From the NCBI RefSeq assembly GCF_029542625.1, contig NZ_CP120733.1, forward strand, positions 806,001 to 870,000: a DNA stretch of 64,000 nucleotides, written 5' to 3'. The position numbers were made by a program, and so were the translations under genes. The DNA comes from Tepidibacter hydrothermalis. GTDB taxonomy: Bacteria; Bacillota; Clostridia; Peptostreptococcales; Peptostreptococcaceae. The notes under the pieces are model-generated. The model made no database searches, had not been told where the DNA came from, and worked only from the letters and a program-made list of their open reading frames with translations. Numbering within the stretch: position 1 is the stretch's first letter; every line of letters starts with the position of its first letter. Shown piece after piece: positions 63,011 through 64,000 of this stretch.

Positions 63011-64000
63011 ATGGAGTTAGTTAAAGGTACGATGTTGTTATTATTTTGTTTATCACTTTTTACTTTATTTAGTTTAAAGATGCCAAAGGGAATGAAGGCT
63101 ATGGGAGCATTAGCAGATGCTGCGGTAGCTAGTTTTTTAGTGGAAGCTTTTCAAAGCTATGTGGGTGGAGATATGTTACATATTCAATTATTAAAAGATA
63201 CGGGGTTAGCTGCTGGAGGTATGGGTGGAGCAGCGGCAGGTATTTTAGTACCTCTGGCTTTGGGTGTTAGCCCTGTTTATGCAGTACTAATAGGATGTGC
63301 TTGTGCTGGAATGGGTATATTACCTGGATTTGTAGCGGGTTACATACTTTCGTTTATAGTTCCCAAAATAGAAAAGAAGGTACCTGCAGGATTAGATTTA
63401 ATAGTGTGTGTTGCTTTTGTAGCACCTCTTGCTAGATTAATAGCTACTGCTGCTGATCCTATAGTAACTTCTACACTACTTAATATAGGTGGAATAGTAA
63501 CTTCGGCGGCTAATGGAAACCCTATGACTATGGGATTTATACTAGGAGGAGTTATAACTATTGTTGCAACAGCACCACTTAGCTCCATGGCATTAACTGC
63601 AATGCTTGGGCTTACAGGTCTACCGATGGCTATAGGAGCTTTATCTGTTATGGGATCATCTTTTATGAATTTTGTATTCTTTGATAGAATGAAGTTTGGA
63701 GATAGAAGTACAACTATATCGGTTGCTATAGAGCCTCTAACTCAAGCGGATGTAATATCTGCAAATCCTATACCGGTTTATGTGACTAACTTTGTAGGTG
63801 GCGGTCTGGCAGGTATGATAGTTTCTTCATTTGGATTAGTAAACAATGCACCTGGAACTGCAACTCCAATAGCTGGTCTTATGGTGATGTATGGATTCAA
63901 TGATCCTAAGACTGTTACTATAGCAGCTGCACTTTGTGCACTTGCTGGAGCACTAGCTGGTTTAATTGGTTCTATAGTATTTAAAAACTATAAGATAAGA
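63011..64000 (+). CDS. PTS EIIC_2-like membrane protein (3' end cut by window)
   Basis: The frame is open to the last base, giving 330 residues. ATG preceded by CGGGAGGTAAAT. About ten hydrophobic segments with many Gly/Ala: MPKGMKAMGALADAAVASFLVEAFQ, GMGGAAAGILVPLALGVSP, ATAADPIVTSTLLNIG, IATAPLSSMALTAMLGLTG-like and VTNFVGGGLAGMIVSSFG. This is the PTS_EIIC_2 (PF13303) type, which lacks EIIA and EIIB. Substrate unknown. It is divergent from the XRE-cupin gene, its likely regulator. Confidence 0.82.
   Translation, partial: MELVKGTMLLLFCLSLFTLFSLKMPKGMKAMGALADAAVASFLVEAFQSYVGGDMLHIQLLKDTGLAAGGMGGAAAGILVPLALGVSPVYAVLIGCACAGMGILPGFVAGYILSFIVPKIEKKVPAGLDLIVCVAFVAPLARLIATAADPIVTSTLLNIGGIVTSAANGNPMTMGFILGGVITIVATAPLSSMALTAMLGLTGLPMAIGALSVMGSSFMNFVFFDRMKFGDRSTTISVAIEPLTQADVISANPIPVYVTNFVGGGLAGMIVSSFGLVNNAPGTATPIAGLMVMYGFNDPKTVTIAAALCALAGALAGLIGSIVFKNYKIR

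Overview
The window is AT-rich, densely coded DNA of a low-GC, Gram-positive, anaerobic Firmicute, most likely a clostridium of the Peptostreptococcaceae or a close relative. The signs are strong AGGAGG-type ribosome sites, many TTG/GTG starts, an AsrABC sulfite reductase, LPXTG surface proteins with a class D-type sortase, c-di-GMP riboswitches, a CD1871A-type small CXXC protein and UGA used as selenocysteine. Almost all genes are on the + strand. I see no rRNA, tRNA, prophage, insertion sequence with a transposase, or CRISPR array.

Layout: 1-4046, a four-gene PLP/imino-acid cluster (ornithine-cyclodeaminase-like, two aminotransferases, threonine-dehydratase-like) of unknown pathway. 4770-8333, an iron(III) ABC transporter behind a Fur-box promoter. 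8404-15192, a lysine operon (lysA-lysC-asd-dapA-dapB-dapH) preceded by two complete lysine riboswitches in tandem, each with its own terminator. 15213-23536, a complete histidine operon (hisZGDCBHAF-IE-J) behind a His-codon leader peptide and attenuator. 23758-24408, an unknown 216-residue protein.

24575-31714 is the most remarkable part: a compact operon with four genes that only make full-length proteins if an internal UGA is read as selenocysteine. It encodes a thioredoxin-like protein, an ArsP/DUF318-type permease, a lipoprotein ending in Cys-Cys, two substrate-binding proteins, an ABC permease, an ABC ATPase and a MerB-like organomercurial lyase, followed by a double-cubane-cluster-type reductase. 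This matches what I remember as the SAO (selenocysteine-assisted organometal) transport system (SaoT, E, C, X, B, P, A, L). No selenocysteine machinery gene lies in the window.

32199-36585 is a Crp/Fnr regulator with an FNT channel and asrABC for sulfite reduction. 36774-40427 is the fructose operon (fruR-fruK-fruA). 40762-50526 holds cell-envelope genes: a GH73 glucosaminidase with a two-component system, a GH5 glycosidase, a thioredoxin/CXXC/ferredoxin redox set with a zinc metalloprotease, and a second two-component system. 50586-58643 is a surface-protein region under c-di-GMP control: two class I c-di-GMP riboswitches before a secreted transglutaminase, an unassigned structured leader before a 1461-residue LPKTG adhesin, a class II c-di-GMP riboswitch before a highly acidic repetitive secreted protein, and a sortase. 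58727-64000 has a PfkB kinase, a ptsG glucose PTS gene behind cre and antiterminator elements, a convergent XRE-cupin regulator, and a PTS EIIC-like membrane protein cut by the window end. Two families of dispersed repeats lie between operons: about 200-bp foldback elements (two copies) and about 80-bp elements (four copies).
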